This document shows, one piece after another, positions 33,780-41,388 of a stretch of DNA of 64,000 nucleotides. A program made the translations under genes and the position numbers. Origin of the DNA: an uncultured Flavobacteriales bacterium. Lineage in GTDB: Bacteria; Bacteroidota; Bacteroidia; Flavobacteriales; Crocinitomicaceae. Location: the NCBI GenBank assembly GCA_946482515.1, contig CAMLRS010000001.1:186001-250000 (forward strand), given 5' to 3'. The first letter of the stretch is position 1. Every line of letters begins with the position of its first letter. Under the pieces are notes generated by a model. The model did not search any database, had not been told where the DNA came from, and saw only the letters and a list, made by a program, of their open reading frames with translations.

Positions 33780-34484
33780 ATGCCTAAAATAAAAATGCCC
33801 CGAAGTGCGCCTTCCATCGACATGACACCGATGGTTGACCTTGCCTTCCTGCTGGTAACTTTCTTTATGCTTTCGGCAAACTTCCGCGAAACCGAGCCTG
33901 TACAGGTGGACACACCTTCCAGTATCAGTGAAACGATCATTCCTAAGAACGTGATCATGGTAACTGTTGGTGAAAAAGGTCACGTGTTTTTCAACATTAC
34001 CGGAGCTGACGCACGTCGCGATCTGCTCGCAGCAATGGGTGATAAATACAACGTGAAATTCACCGAAGAGCAGGCTGAAAACTTCCTCAAGATGACCAGC
34101 TTCGGTTGTCGTATGGTAGACATGCCCAAATACCTGGACATGACTGCGGAGGAACGTAAGCGGCAGGTTGAAGTCCCTGGTTTTGTAGGAATTCCGGCGG
34201 ATACTGCGAAAGCAAACGAGCTGCGTGACTGGATCAGCCTGGGTAACTCCCTGGCAATGAAATATGGTAAAGATCAATACGAAGAAGCCCTGACGAAGGA
34301 CCCGAATGCCGTTGCAGATGACTTCAAGCCGAAGTTCATCCTGAAAGTGGACAGCAAGGCCCTTTACGTTTATGCGAAGAACGTCATCGACATCTTCCGT
34401 GATCTGAATTTGAATAACCTGAACTTTGTGACCAACCTCGAGGCAGCTCCTGGTGGTGCACCAAGCGCGAAAAAAGAAGAATAG
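33780..34484 (+). CDS. exbD: ExbD-family biopolymer transport protein (first copy)
   Basis: The 234-residue protein has the ExbD start: basic MPKIKMPRSAPSIDMTPMVD and one transmembrane helix (LAFLLVTFFMLSANF) carrying the essential aspartate of MVDLAFLL. A periplasmic domain follows. It is longer than the usual ~140 residues of proteobacterial ExbD, as is typical in Bacteroidota. The second exbD starts 2 bp after its stop; dual exbD genes are normal in this phylum. Confidence 0.92.
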   Translation: MPKIKMPRSAPSIDMTPMVDLAFLLVTFFMLSANFRETEPVQVDTPSSISETIIPKNVIMVTVGEKGHVFFNITGADARRDLLAAMGDKYNVKFTEEQAENFLKMTSFGCRMVDMPKYLDMTAEERKRQVEVPGFVGIPADTAKANELRDWISLGNSLAMKYGKDQYEEALTKDPNAVADDFKPKFILKVDSKALYVYAKNVIDIFRDLNLNNLNFVTNLEAAPGGAPSAKKEE

Positions 34485-34486
34485 CC

Positions 34487-35131
34487 ATGGCAGAAATAGC
34501 AGAAGGCGGTGGCGGCGGTGGCGGCCACAAAGGAGGTAAAAAACGCGCCAAAAAACAGTCCACGCGCATCGACATGACACCGATGGTGGACCTTGCTTTC
34601 CTCTTGCTGACGTTCTTCGTATTAACGTCTACGTTTAGCAAAGCGAAGGTTATGAGTCTTGTTTACCCGGCTAAACCGAAGGAAGACATTCCGCTCGATC
34701 AGCAGGACAAAATCTTCAACGCGGTTACTTTTATCGTGACAGAAGACAAGCTGTTCTATTACGAAGGAGAATTCTATCCGGTTGGTAACGCTAAAGGTGA
34801 GCCGCCGACACAATTGTCCGAGACCGATTTCGGTCCGAACGGTGTTCGTAAGCTACTGGCCGATGGTAACAAGTACGTAATCGAAGGAAAAGCGAAGCTT
34901 GATGTCGAAATGGCAAAAACCAATATGCCGGATTCGATTTACAAGCGCAAGCTGAGCGAGATGAAAAAGGACAAACGTGCATTGAAAGTCCTGATCAAAA
35001 CCGATACGAAAGCGACCTGCAAGAACTTCATCGACCTGATCGATGAGCTCAAGATCGCCAACATTGGTGTGATCGCTCCGGTAGATATCATGCAGGACGA
35101 AATGACCCTGTTAAACGCTAAAATTCAATAG
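34487..35131 (+). CDS. exbD: ExbD-family biopolymer transport protein (second copy)
   Basis: The 214-residue protein starts with a glycine- and lysine-rich cytoplasmic tail (GGGGGGHKGGKKRAKKQ) and then shows the same IDMTPMVDLAFLLLTFFVL helix with the channel aspartate as the first copy. The periplasmic domain differs in sequence from the first copy but has a similar end (DTKATCKNFIDLIDELKI). It is packed between exbD1 (2-bp gap) and tonB (2-bp gap) and should form a heteromeric motor with them. Confidence 0.92.
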   Translation: MAEIAEGGGGGGGHKGGKKRAKKQSTRIDMTPMVDLAFLLLTFFVLTSTFSKAKVMSLVYPAKPKEDIPLDQQDKIFNAVTFIVTEDKLFYYEGEFYPVGNAKGEPPTQLSETDFGPNGVRKLLADGNKYVIEGKAKLDVEMAKTNMPDSIYKRKLSEMKKDKRALKVLIKTDTKATCKNFIDLIDELKIANIGVIAPVDIMQDEMTLLNAKIQ

Positions 35132-35133
35132 AT

Positions 35134-36003
35134 ATGGAAATCATTCTGGCCATCATTACGGTTGTCTTCGGGATTTCCCTCTACGACCACTTCGCGTCCC
35201 GCAAATGGGCGCAGGTGACTTCGCATGAGCGAAACGAAATGGTGTTTGAGCACCGCAATCGTGCATACGGAGCTTATGCGATCCGCAAAAGCTACAATAC
35301 CTGGCTGCTTATCATCCTGCTTTGTGTAATAGGCGGGATCGGCGTTGCTTTCGGTATTTACAAGATCATCCAGGCTATCCCGGAAGAAGTTGTTCCGCCA
35401 CCACCGGTAGACGATGATACGTTTGCCGTGGCTGCTCCACCGATGGAGGACGAAGAAGTTCCACCACCACCACCGGAGCCGGAAATCCCGGAAATGCAGA
35501 AGACCATCCAGTTCCTTCCGCCGGTTGTAACAGATGACGCAGAAGCAGAAACAGATCCTCCGACTCAGGAAGATATGGACAATACAGCTGCAGGTCAAAC
35601 AGATAACCAGGGAGGTGACGATTTTGGTACTACCGCTCCGACAAACAACAACCCTCCGATCGATGTGCAGCCTGTGAATGACGAACCTGCGACGATCGTA
35701 GATGAGAAAGCAGAGTTCCCGGGCGGTATGGCTGCACTGAAAAAATTCCTCGGCGACAACCTGAGCTATCCTCAGACAGCGGTTGACGAAGAAATTGAAG
35801 GAAAAGTATACCTCCGCTTCGTAGTCGACAAGAACGGTGAGATCTCCCGTGTATCCGTTACACGTGGTATCGCTGACTGCCCTGAGTGCGACAAGGAAGC
35901 CGTACGTGTGGTAAAGAAAATGCCTAAATGGGCTCCTGGTAAAAACGGTGGTAAAGCTGTTGACAGCTACTACAACCTCCCAATTACCTTCAAGCTCCAG
36001 TAA
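35134..36003 (+). CDS. tonB: TonB energy transducer
   Basis: The 289-residue protein carries the Bacteroidota TonB landmark FEHRNRAYGAYAIRKSYN, a transmembrane helix (LLIILLCVIGGIGVAFGIY), a Pro/Glu-rich periplasmic spacer (VPPPPPEPEIPEM) and a C-terminal TonB domain (AEFPGGMAALKKFLGDN, GKVYLRFVVDKNG, ADCPECDKEAVRVVKKMPKW). It links ExbB/ExbD to outer-membrane receptors. An extra hydrophobic stretch at the very N-terminus (MEIILAIITVVFGISLY) implies two helices, an N-out topology. A strong terminator follows, but the genes downstream carry related domains. Confidence 0.93.
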   Translation: MEIILAIITVVFGISLYDHFASRKWAQVTSHERNEMVFEHRNRAYGAYAIRKSYNTWLLIILLCVIGGIGVAFGIYKIIQAIPEEVVPPPPVDDDTFAVAAPPMEDEEVPPPPPEPEIPEMQKTIQFLPPVVTDDAEAETDPPTQEDMDNTAAGQTDNQGGDDFGTTAPTNNNPPIDVQPVNDEPATIVDEKAEFPGGMAALKKFLGDNLSYPQTAVDEEIEGKVYLRFVVDKNGEISRVSVTRGIADCPECDKEAVRVVKKMPKWAPGKNGGKAVDSYYNLPITFKLQ

Positions 36004-36027
36004 AAAAAACGTATCTTTATACAGATC

Positions 36028-36063
36028 AAAATCCCCGAAGCCCCAGCTTTCGGGGATTTTTTA
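36028..36063 (+). terminator. Terminator after tonB
   Basis: AAAATCCCCGAA (36028-36039) pairs with TTCGGGGATTTT (36049-36060) around a GCCCCAGCT-type loop, followed by more T. It separates the motor genes from the downstream set. Confidence 0.88.
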
Positions 36064-36074
36064 CAAATAAGCCT

Positions 36075-36284
36075 ATGTTCGGAAACATCAATACCGTTTT
36101 TACCGCTTTCATCATAGCCGTTTGCCTGATCTTCGCCTGGTTCATCCTGACCACCGATCTGCTGAAACCACAAATGGTTGGCACCAAGCGAACGGTATTT
36201 GTAGTGATCCTGCTCGTTTACGCTGCTTACCGCAGCTTCCGCCTTTACAAAGACTTCAAAGCCTCCAAACATGAAAAAGATTAA
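36075..36284 (+). CDS. Small two-helix membrane protein, 69 aa
   Basis: Two hydrophobic helices (VFTAFIIAVCLIFAWFIL and RTVFVVILLVYAAYRSF) are joined by a short loop and followed by a basic C-terminal tail (RLYKDFKASKHEKD). I do not recognise the family. The gene overlaps the start of the PstS-like gene by 14 bp, which supports translation coupling and that it is real. It lies in the conserved neighbourhood of exb/ton genes, so a role with that system is possible. Confidence 0.65.
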   Translation: MFGNINTVFTAFIIAVCLIFAWFILTTDLLKPQMVGTKRTVFVVILLVYAAYRSFRLYKDFKASKHEKD

Positions 36285-37191
36285 GTCCATTTTCCTGATC
36301 GTTCCCGCACTTCTCCTGCTTTTTGTAGTTGCGTGCTGCGAAAACCCGCTGGCCTACCAGGAAGATACGCATGGGCGGGGCAAACAAACACTGTACCTGG
36401 AAGAATCCTACAAACCGCTTTTCGAAACCAGTATTTACACCTTCGAAAGCCAGTTTCCGAAAGCTGATATCGTTCCGGACTATTGTACACAGGAAGAGGC
36501 CATCGAAGCCTTTTTCAACAAAAAGACGAATACGATTTGCATTGCGCGGGACCTGAACAAGCGCGAAATCGCCAACCTCAAAAAAGCGAATATCGAAGTG
36601 CGCAGCACCAAGATCGCTTACGACGCTGTGACTTTGCTGGCCCATCCCAACAATAAAGACTCAGCACTGACGATTCCGCAGCTGAAGCAGATCCTCAAAG
36701 GCGAGATCACGACCTGGAGCGACGGTTCGCCGATCAATGTGGTATTCGACAATGTGAACTCAGCCAATTTCCAATATCTCCACGAGCTGGCCGGAAAAGC
36801 AACGCTTCCAGCCAATGTATTTGCGGTGAAATCGAACCTGGATGTGATCAAATACGTCAAGGAACACCCGAGCGCATTGGGCATTATCGGCGTGAACTGG
36901 ATCAGCGACGAAGACGACAAAGTAGTTGTGGAATACCGTACCGGATTGAAAATACTGGCTGTCGGAAAAACCGCCGCCGGACCTTTTTACCAGCCTTACC
37001 AATCTTACATCTATACCAAAGAATACCCCTTGACACGCGAAGTGTGGCTGATCAACAAAGGCAGCCGCAGCGGATTGAACAGCGGGTTTGTGAACTGGAT
37101 GCAGGGCGAACACGGACAGCTCATCATCCAGAAATCGGCGCTGGTACCAGCCAATGCAGTCGTGCGGCTCATACAGATGTCGGAAGAATAA
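36271..37191 (+). CDS. PstS-like substrate-binding lipoprotein
   Basis: The 306-residue protein begins with a lipoprotein-type signal (MKKIKSIFLIVPALLLLFVVAC, lipobox VVAC). A periplasmic-binding-protein fold of the PstS/PBP-like type follows (YDAVTLLAHPNNKDSALTIP, LKQILKGEITTWSDGSPIN, HPSALGIIGVNWI). Phosphate binding is the family norm, but the phosphate loop cannot be confirmed by eye and no pst transport genes are nearby. In Bacteroidota a protein like this often follows exbB-exbD-exbD-tonB, with a TPR gene after it; here four TonB-C genes come between. Confidence 0.82.
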   Translation: MKKIKSIFLIVPALLLLFVVACCENPLAYQEDTHGRGKQTLYLEESYKPLFETSIYTFESQFPKADIVPDYCTQEEAIEAFFNKKTNTICIARDLNKREIANLKKANIEVRSTKIAYDAVTLLAHPNNKDSALTIPQLKQILKGEITTWSDGSPINVVFDNVNSANFQYLHELAGKATLPANVFAVKSNLDVIKYVKEHPSALGIIGVNWISDEDDKVVVEYRTGLKILAVGKTAAGPFYQPYQSYIYTKEYPLTREVWLINKGSRSGLNSGFVNWMQGEHGQLIIQKSALVPANAVVRLIQMSEE

Positions 37192-37205
37192 CGTACATTT
37201 CTGCC

Positions 37206-37640
37206 ATGAAACACCTGATCTTTCTCTTTTGCTCAGTCGGCGTCACATGCTGTTTCAGCCAGGAAGAAAAAGAAACTGTAAAGCAAGAATCGCTTCCTTA
37301 CAAGATAGCAGGTACTGACACTATCTACGAACGGACGGATGTTTCAGCTATATTTCCGGGAGGCAAACCTGCTTTAGATAGCTATCTGAAAAAGAACCTA
37401 ATCTATCCGAATGAAGGAATCGAAAATGAAGCTGAGGGTCTATGCTATGTAAAGTTCATCATCGACGAAAACGGTAAGGTAGCGAATGTCTGGGTAAACA
37501 GATCTATCATTGATTGCACAGATTGCGGAAAAGAAGCTATTCGTCTTGTAAATAATATGCCCGACTGGATCCCGGCCAAAAGCGGTGGTAAAGCAGTCAA
37601 GTCTTATTATAATTTGAAAATCACTTTTAAATTACCCTGA
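37206..37640 (+). CDS. Secreted TonB C-terminal-domain protein, copy 1
   Basis: The start at 37206 gives a signal peptide (MKHLIFLFCSVGVTCCFSQ); earlier in-frame codons lie inside the upstream gene. About 95 residues of TonB C-terminal domain follow a short linker (AIFPGGKPALDSYLKKNL, GLCYVKFIIDENG, DCTDCGKEAIRLVNNMPDW). There is no membrane anchor and no proline-rich spacer, so it cannot couple to ExbB/ExbD like true TonB. It shares with copies 2-4 a cysteine in the G-x-C-(Y/F) strand and a C-x2-C pair. The stop overlaps the next start by one base. Confidence 0.83.
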   Translation: MKHLIFLFCSVGVTCCFSQEEKETVKQESLPYKIAGTDTIYERTDVSAIFPGGKPALDSYLKKNLIYPNEGIENEAEGLCYVKFIIDENGKVANVWVNRSIIDCTDCGKEAIRLVNNMPDWIPAKSGGKAVKSYYNLKITFKLP

Positions 37641-38113
37641 TGAAAACACTTGTTATTATCTCCGCACTTCTGTTCGCTTCAGGCTTCGTTTACAGCCAGG
37701 AAGAAATTGAGGAAGAACCTGTGGTTCAACCATCTCTGACGCCTCCACCTCCGGAAATGGCAAATCCTGTACTCGTATCTGAACCGGAAAACGGCATCTA
37801 CAGAATTGTAGATGAAGTAGCGATCTTTCGGGGCGGTAAAGACGCTTTACCTAAATTCCTGGCACAAAACCTGAATTACCCACAAATAGCCATCGAGGAA
37901 GGTATTCAGGGTAAATGTTTTATTCGTTTTGTGATTGACAAGAAAGGAAAAATCAGCAACGTCGAAGTATTGAAAGGCGTTACCAACTGTCCCGAGTGTG
38001 ATGCAGAAGCGGTTCGGGTAGTGAGTAAAATGCCGAAATGGAAACCTGCAAAAGTAAACGGCAAAAAAGTTGATAGTTATTTCAACCTGCCAATTACCTT
38101 TAAATTACAGTAA
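37640..38113 (+). CDS. Secreted TonB C-terminal-domain protein, copy 2
   Basis: The signal peptide (MKTLVIISALLFASGFVYSQ) is followed by an acidic, Pro-containing linker (EEEPVVQPSLTPPPPE) and a TonB-type domain (VAIFRGGKDALPKFLAQNL, GKCFIRFVIDKKG, NCPECDAEAVRVVSKMPKW, SYFNLPITFKLQ). By eye this copy, with copy 3, is closest to the domain of TonB itself, matching its ending PITFKLQ exactly. It starts at the last base of copy 1 and is followed 2 bp later by copy 3. A soluble periplasmic location is inferred. Confidence 0.85.
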   Translation: MKTLVIISALLFASGFVYSQEEIEEEPVVQPSLTPPPPEMANPVLVSEPENGIYRIVDEVAIFRGGKDALPKFLAQNLNYPQIAIEEGIQGKCFIRFVIDKKGKISNVEVLKGVTNCPECDAEAVRVVSKMPKWKPAKVNGKKVDSYFNLPITFKLQ

Positions 38114-38115
38114 TT

Positions 38116-38562
38116 ATGAAAAACCCTGTTATTACACTCGCATTTGTATGGACAACCGGCCTGTTATTCGGCCAGGAAGAAATCGCCCCAAAACAGGAGC
38201 TGCCTTCAGAACCACCGGTTGAAGTCGTACCCGAAAAATCCGATGAAGTACTCGACTACGTGGACGAAATCGCTGAATACCCTGGTGGACAGCCTGCCAT
38301 GCGGGAATTTCTGCAGAAAAACATCAGATACCCGCAATCAGCTCTTGATAAACATCTGACCGGCAAATGCTACCTGAAATTTGTAGTCAACAAGAACGGC
38401 CAGATCAGCAACGTGACAGTGGCCCGTGGTGTACCAAACTGCCCGGAATGTGATAAAGAAGCCATCCGCGTTGTCAAAATGATGCCAAAATGGAGTCCTG
38501 GTAAAAACAATGGGAAGCCTGTTAACAGCTACTTTCATCTGCCGATCGCCTTTCAATTATGA
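38116..38562 (+). CDS. Secreted TonB C-terminal-domain protein, copy 3
   Basis: A signal peptide (MKNPVITLAFVWTTGLLFGQ) precedes a short linker and the TonB-type domain (IAEYPGGQPAMREFLQKNI, GKCYLKFVVNKNG, NCPECDKEAIRVVKMMPKW, SYFHLPIAFQL). The C-x2-C motif is identical to that of TonB, and the additional strand cysteine (GKCY) is present. It overlaps the next start (ATGA), keeping the array in one operon. Confidence 0.85.
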   Translation: MKNPVITLAFVWTTGLLFGQEEIAPKQELPSEPPVEVVPEKSDEVLDYVDEIAEYPGGQPAMREFLQKNIRYPQSALDKHLTGKCYLKFVVNKNGQISNVTVARGVPNCPECDKEAIRVVKMMPKWSPGKNNGKPVNSYFHLPIAFQL

Positions 38563-38990
38563 GACTATTGCTGACGTTAATGGTCGTATCGATCACCGGG
38601 TTGGCTTACAACCAGGAACCGGATACATCATCCGTCCAATTGCAGCGTACATCGATTAACCCGGAAGAGATTCACAGCTTTCCGGAAGAACAGGCCCAGT
38701 TTCCCGGTGGCGCCGCCGCTTTGACAACTTACCTGAAGGAACAGCTGGTTTACCTGGCGGCGGCCTTGGAGAAAGGGATTGCAGGGTCATGTTACATCAA
38801 ATTTGTCATTGACGAGAAAGGCAAAACGCTGAATCCAACCATCATGCGGGGTGTGACGGAATGCCCGGAATGCAACGCGGAAGCCATCCGTCTCATCAGC
38901 GCAATGCCCAACTGGATGCCTGCCAAACAAGAAGGCAAAACCGTGAAGTCGTATTACGTTCTGAAGATCAATTTCAAATTACCTGAATGA
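38559..38990 (+). CDS. Secreted TonB C-terminal-domain protein, copy 4 (most diverged)
   Basis: The signal peptide (MRLLLTLMVVSITGLAY) is followed by a short linker and a TonB-type domain (AQFPGGAAALTTYLKEQL, GSCYIKFVIDEKG, ECPECNAEAIRLISAMPNW, VLKINFKLPE). The conserved Tyr-Pro before the first helix (YPQ in TonB) reads VYLAAAL here, so this copy is the most changed. It is the last gene of the array. The sequence after it is AT-rich until the promoter of the TPR gene. Confidence 0.83.
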   Translation: MRLLLTLMVVSITGLAYNQEPDTSSVQLQRTSINPEEIHSFPEEQAQFPGGAAALTTYLKEQLVYLAAALEKGIAGSCYIKFVIDEKGKTLNPTIMRGVTECPECNAEAIRLISAMPNWMPAKQEGKTVKSYYVLKINFKLPE

Positions 38991-39092
38991 CACCATTTTA
39001 GCCACAGAATAGCTAAGTAAAAGTGTTCCCCTGACAGATACTACACAATACTAAATTATCGTTAAACGATCAGGCTAACTGGCAGATTCTGC

Positions 39093-39100
39093 TAATTTTG
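39093..39100 (+). promoter_or_regulatory. -7 promoter element of the TPR protein gene
   Basis: TAATTTTG is a full TAnnTTTG match, 45 nt upstream of the ATG. The -33 region is not a recognisable match. Confidence 0.5.
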
Positions 39101-39145
39101 GCAGGAGAATTGCTAACACGATAACTCGTATACAGATTCAATATT

Positions 39146-40774
39146 ATGAAACAACTCAAAGTATTAGCCCTTGCACTGCTTGTCGCTCCGTTTGCGAAAG
39201 CCCAGACCTTGCAGGAAGCTATCCAGAAGACAGAAAACGAACGTTACGAAGCGGCAGATGCCGATTTCAAACAATTGATCGCGAAGGAGCCGACCAACTC
39301 GAACCTGTATTTTTATTACGGGGAGAATTTTTTCGAGCACGAAGATCTGGAGAAAGCACACGAGCAGTGGCAAAAAGGATTGAGCGTTGATCCGGAATGC
39401 ATGCTGAACACCGTTGGTGCCGGTAAATACCTGTGGTACAAAGGCGACACAACAGCTGGGCGCCAATACTTCAACAAAGCGCTGACCGCAACCAAGAACA
39501 AAAACGCGGAAGTAATGCGTCAGATCGCGGAAGTATTGACAAACGCTCCGAAACGAGACCTGAAAGGCGCCATTGCACTGATGGAAAAAGCGATCAAGCT
39601 CGACGGTAAAAACGTCGAAAGCCACCTCATTATGGGTGATGCGCTGCAATACCTGACACCGGCTGATGGTAGCCCGGCAATCAAAAGCTACAACGCTGCC
39701 CTCGCTATCGACCCGAAATCAGCGAAAGCCCTCGTAAAAACCGCCCAGCTGTATCAGCGTGCAAAAAACTACGAACTGGCCAACCAGAAGTACATCGATG
39801 CACAGAAAGCCGATCCGACTTATGCACCGGCTTACCGTCTGAATGGTGAATTGAACCTGCTGTTCAACCAGGGGAAACGCGCTGCTGAGAACTATACGAA
39901 GTACCTGGAGCTGAACAACAGCACAGAGGCTCGTTACCGTTATGCTTCTGCCCTCTTCATCAGTAAAAAATACTGCGAAGTATTGCCGGAAGTAAGCCGC
40001 GTAGAATCAGAAGGCTTCAGCAACGCCTTTACAAAGCGTATGTTGTCTTACTCCCTCTACGAGTGCAACAACGCAGGTGCCAAGACTCCGGAAGAATTCA
40101 AAAAAGCACTTGCTGAGAACGATAACTTCTTTAAAGTTGCCAAGACGGAGCAGATCATTCCGTCCGACTATGCAACCCGCGGCCGTATCCTTTCTGCAAT
40201 GGGCAACGATTCCCTGGCAGCGATCGAGCTGGAGCGCGCGATCGAAGCAGATCCTGCAGGTGCTGCTGAGCTCTATACCGAGCTGGCAAAAATTTACTAC
40301 AAGGCAAAAAAATACGATCAGACCATCGCAGTTTACGAGCGCAAAATGGCTGGTGACCCAAGCAAGCTGAACGCAGCAGAGAACTATGACCTCGGTCGTT
40401 CCCACTACTTCGGCAGCAAGAACTACGTAGAAGCGGATTCAGCATTTGCCCGTCTGACCCGTCAGTCACCAACATGGGCGATCGGCTATCACTGGAAAGC
40501 GCGTTCTGCCTACAAGCTCGACGATCCGAAAGCAACAATGTGGCTGGCACAACCAGGCTACGAGCAGTACCTGAACCTGTTGACGCCGGAAGAAAAAGCG
40601 AATCCGAGCTACAAATCTGCTACAATCGAAGCAGCGAAATACCTGGGCGATTACTATGTAAACTCCCCGGCGAAGGATTACGTGAAAGCAAAAGAATACT
40701 GGAACATCGTTCTATCCCTCGATCCGGCCGACAAGCAGGCAAAAGCCTTCTTCGCAAGCCCTGCAGGGAAATAA
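39146..40774 (+). CDS. Secreted tetratricopeptide-repeat protein
   Basis: A signal peptide (MKQLKVLALALLVAPFAKAQ) is followed by about eleven TPR-like helical pairs: NLYFYYGENFFEHEDLEKA, AKALVKTAQLYQRAKNYELA, AAELYTELAKIYYKAKKYDQ and the closing AAKYLGDYYVNSPAKDYVKA are typical. TPR proteins of this build often follow exb/ton genes in Bacteroidota. It is probably a periplasmic scaffold; the partner is unknown. It has its own promoter and a strong palindromic terminator. Confidence 0.88.
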   Translation: MKQLKVLALALLVAPFAKAQTLQEAIQKTENERYEAADADFKQLIAKEPTNSNLYFYYGENFFEHEDLEKAHEQWQKGLSVDPECMLNTVGAGKYLWYKGDTTAGRQYFNKALTATKNKNAEVMRQIAEVLTNAPKRDLKGAIALMEKAIKLDGKNVESHLIMGDALQYLTPADGSPAIKSYNAALAIDPKSAKALVKTAQLYQRAKNYELANQKYIDAQKADPTYAPAYRLNGELNLLFNQGKRAAENYTKYLELNNSTEARYRYASALFISKKYCEVLPEVSRVESEGFSNAFTKRMLSYSLYECNNAGAKTPEEFKKALAENDNFFKVAKTEQIIPSDYATRGRILSAMGNDSLAAIELERAIEADPAGAAELYTELAKIYYKAKKYDQTIAVYERKMAGDPSKLNAAENYDLGRSHYFGSKNYVEADSAFARLTRQSPTWAIGYHWKARSAYKLDDPKATMWLAQPGYEQYLNLLTPEEKANPSYKSATIEAAKYLGDYYVNSPAKDYVKAKEYWNIVLSLDPADKQAKAFFASPAGK

Positions 40775-40794
40775 GTCATCCTGATAGAAATGAG

Positions 40795-40832
40795 AATCCC
40801 GTCCCGATAGCTATCGGGACGGGATTTTTTTA
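40795..40832 (+). terminator. Perfect 32-nt palindromic terminator
   Basis: AATCCCGTCCCGATAG (40795-40810) is followed at once by its exact reverse complement, CTATCGGGACGGGATT, then a T run. It starts 21 nt after the TPR gene stop. Confidence 0.9.
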
Positions 40833-40864
40833 TGCTTCCCTTTGGAGCTTGATTTTGGAATTGT

Positions 40865-41021
40865 CTCCCCCTTGGGAGGGGGATAAAGGGGGAGGACTTA
40901 AGAAGAATGGCGTCAAATTGGGATCATATTTTCAATTACTCGTTACCGATAATATTCTCAATACATTTCCAGCGGATTTGTTTATCCTCCCCCTCGGTCC
41001 CCCTCCAAAGGGGGAGGAATA
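40865..41021. repeat. CTCC-type intergenic inverted repeat (family D, copy 1)
   Basis: The left arm (40865-40895) and the right arm (40981-41021) are purine/pyrimidine-rich GGGGGA/TCCCCC blocks, imperfectly complementary, and each also holds its own small hairpin. About 85 bp of unique AT-rich sequence lies between them. Copies D2 and D3 are at 46.6 and 58.3 kb. Confidence 0.85.
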
Positions 41022-41050
41022 AAAAAACCGCCTCGTTTTCACGAGACGGC
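41021..41050 (-). terminator. Terminator of the small Lys/Pro-rich secreted protein gene
   Basis: CCGCCTCGT (41028-41036) pairs with ACGAGACGG (41041-41049) with one mismatch; the minus-strand product ends in T residues. It follows the minus-strand stop at 41070 by about 20 nt. Confidence 0.8.
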
Positions 41051-41069
41051 TCAACAATCGTTTTCCGGT

Positions 41070-41291
41070 TTAGTACGTCTTCCTGTCAGTGACAGGCTGC
41101 AACTTTTGAGGAGCTGCTTTCTTCTTTACCGGAGACCCTTTTTTCACTGGCTGCTGTCCCAGTTTTTCGAACTGTTTCTGCTGTGCCAGTGCAGGTTTCG
41201 CTACAGGCTTCATCTGTGGTTCCTGACCGAACAGACTTCCGTAGCTCACCAATCCAAAGAGCAGTAACCCAATTTTGACAATTGTTTTCAT
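41070..41291 (-). CDS. Small basic secreted protein, 73 aa
   Basis: The signal peptide MKTIVKIGLLLFGLVSYGSLFGQ is followed by ~50 residues rich in Lys, Pro and Gln (KPVAKPALAQQKQFEKLGQQ, VKKGSPVKKKAAPQKLQP). The ATG at 41291 gives the cleanest signal peptide; one at 41306 (five residues longer) is the alternative. The mature part looks disordered. I do not recognise it. It is divergent from the EI24 gene and has a terminator, which supports it as a real gene. Confidence 0.62.
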   Translation of the reverse strand: MKTIVKIGLLLFGLVSYGSLFGQEPQMKPVAKPALAQQKQFEKLGQQPVKKGSPVKKKAAPQKLQPVTDRKTY

Positions 41292-41363
41292 TGCTTTTGT
41301 TTTCATGTAATTAGCAAGTCCTGTGCCACAGAACGCATCGGCTGCGATTTTCAACTTCTTTTT

Positions 41364-41371
41364 TATCTTTG
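41364..41371 (+). promoter_or_regulatory. -7 promoter element of the EI24-mutAB operon
   Basis: TATCTTTG is a full TAnnTTTG match, 17 nt before the ATG at 41389. It rules out the longer reading frame starting upstream. Confidence 0.6.
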
Positions 41372-41388
41372 GAGGGGTATTCTGGTCA

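Noticed and set aside
33702..34580. 292-codon frame antisense to exbD
   Set aside because: Rich in Cys, Arg, Phe and His, as expected for the reverse of an ExbD-type coding strand; no motif and no promoter.
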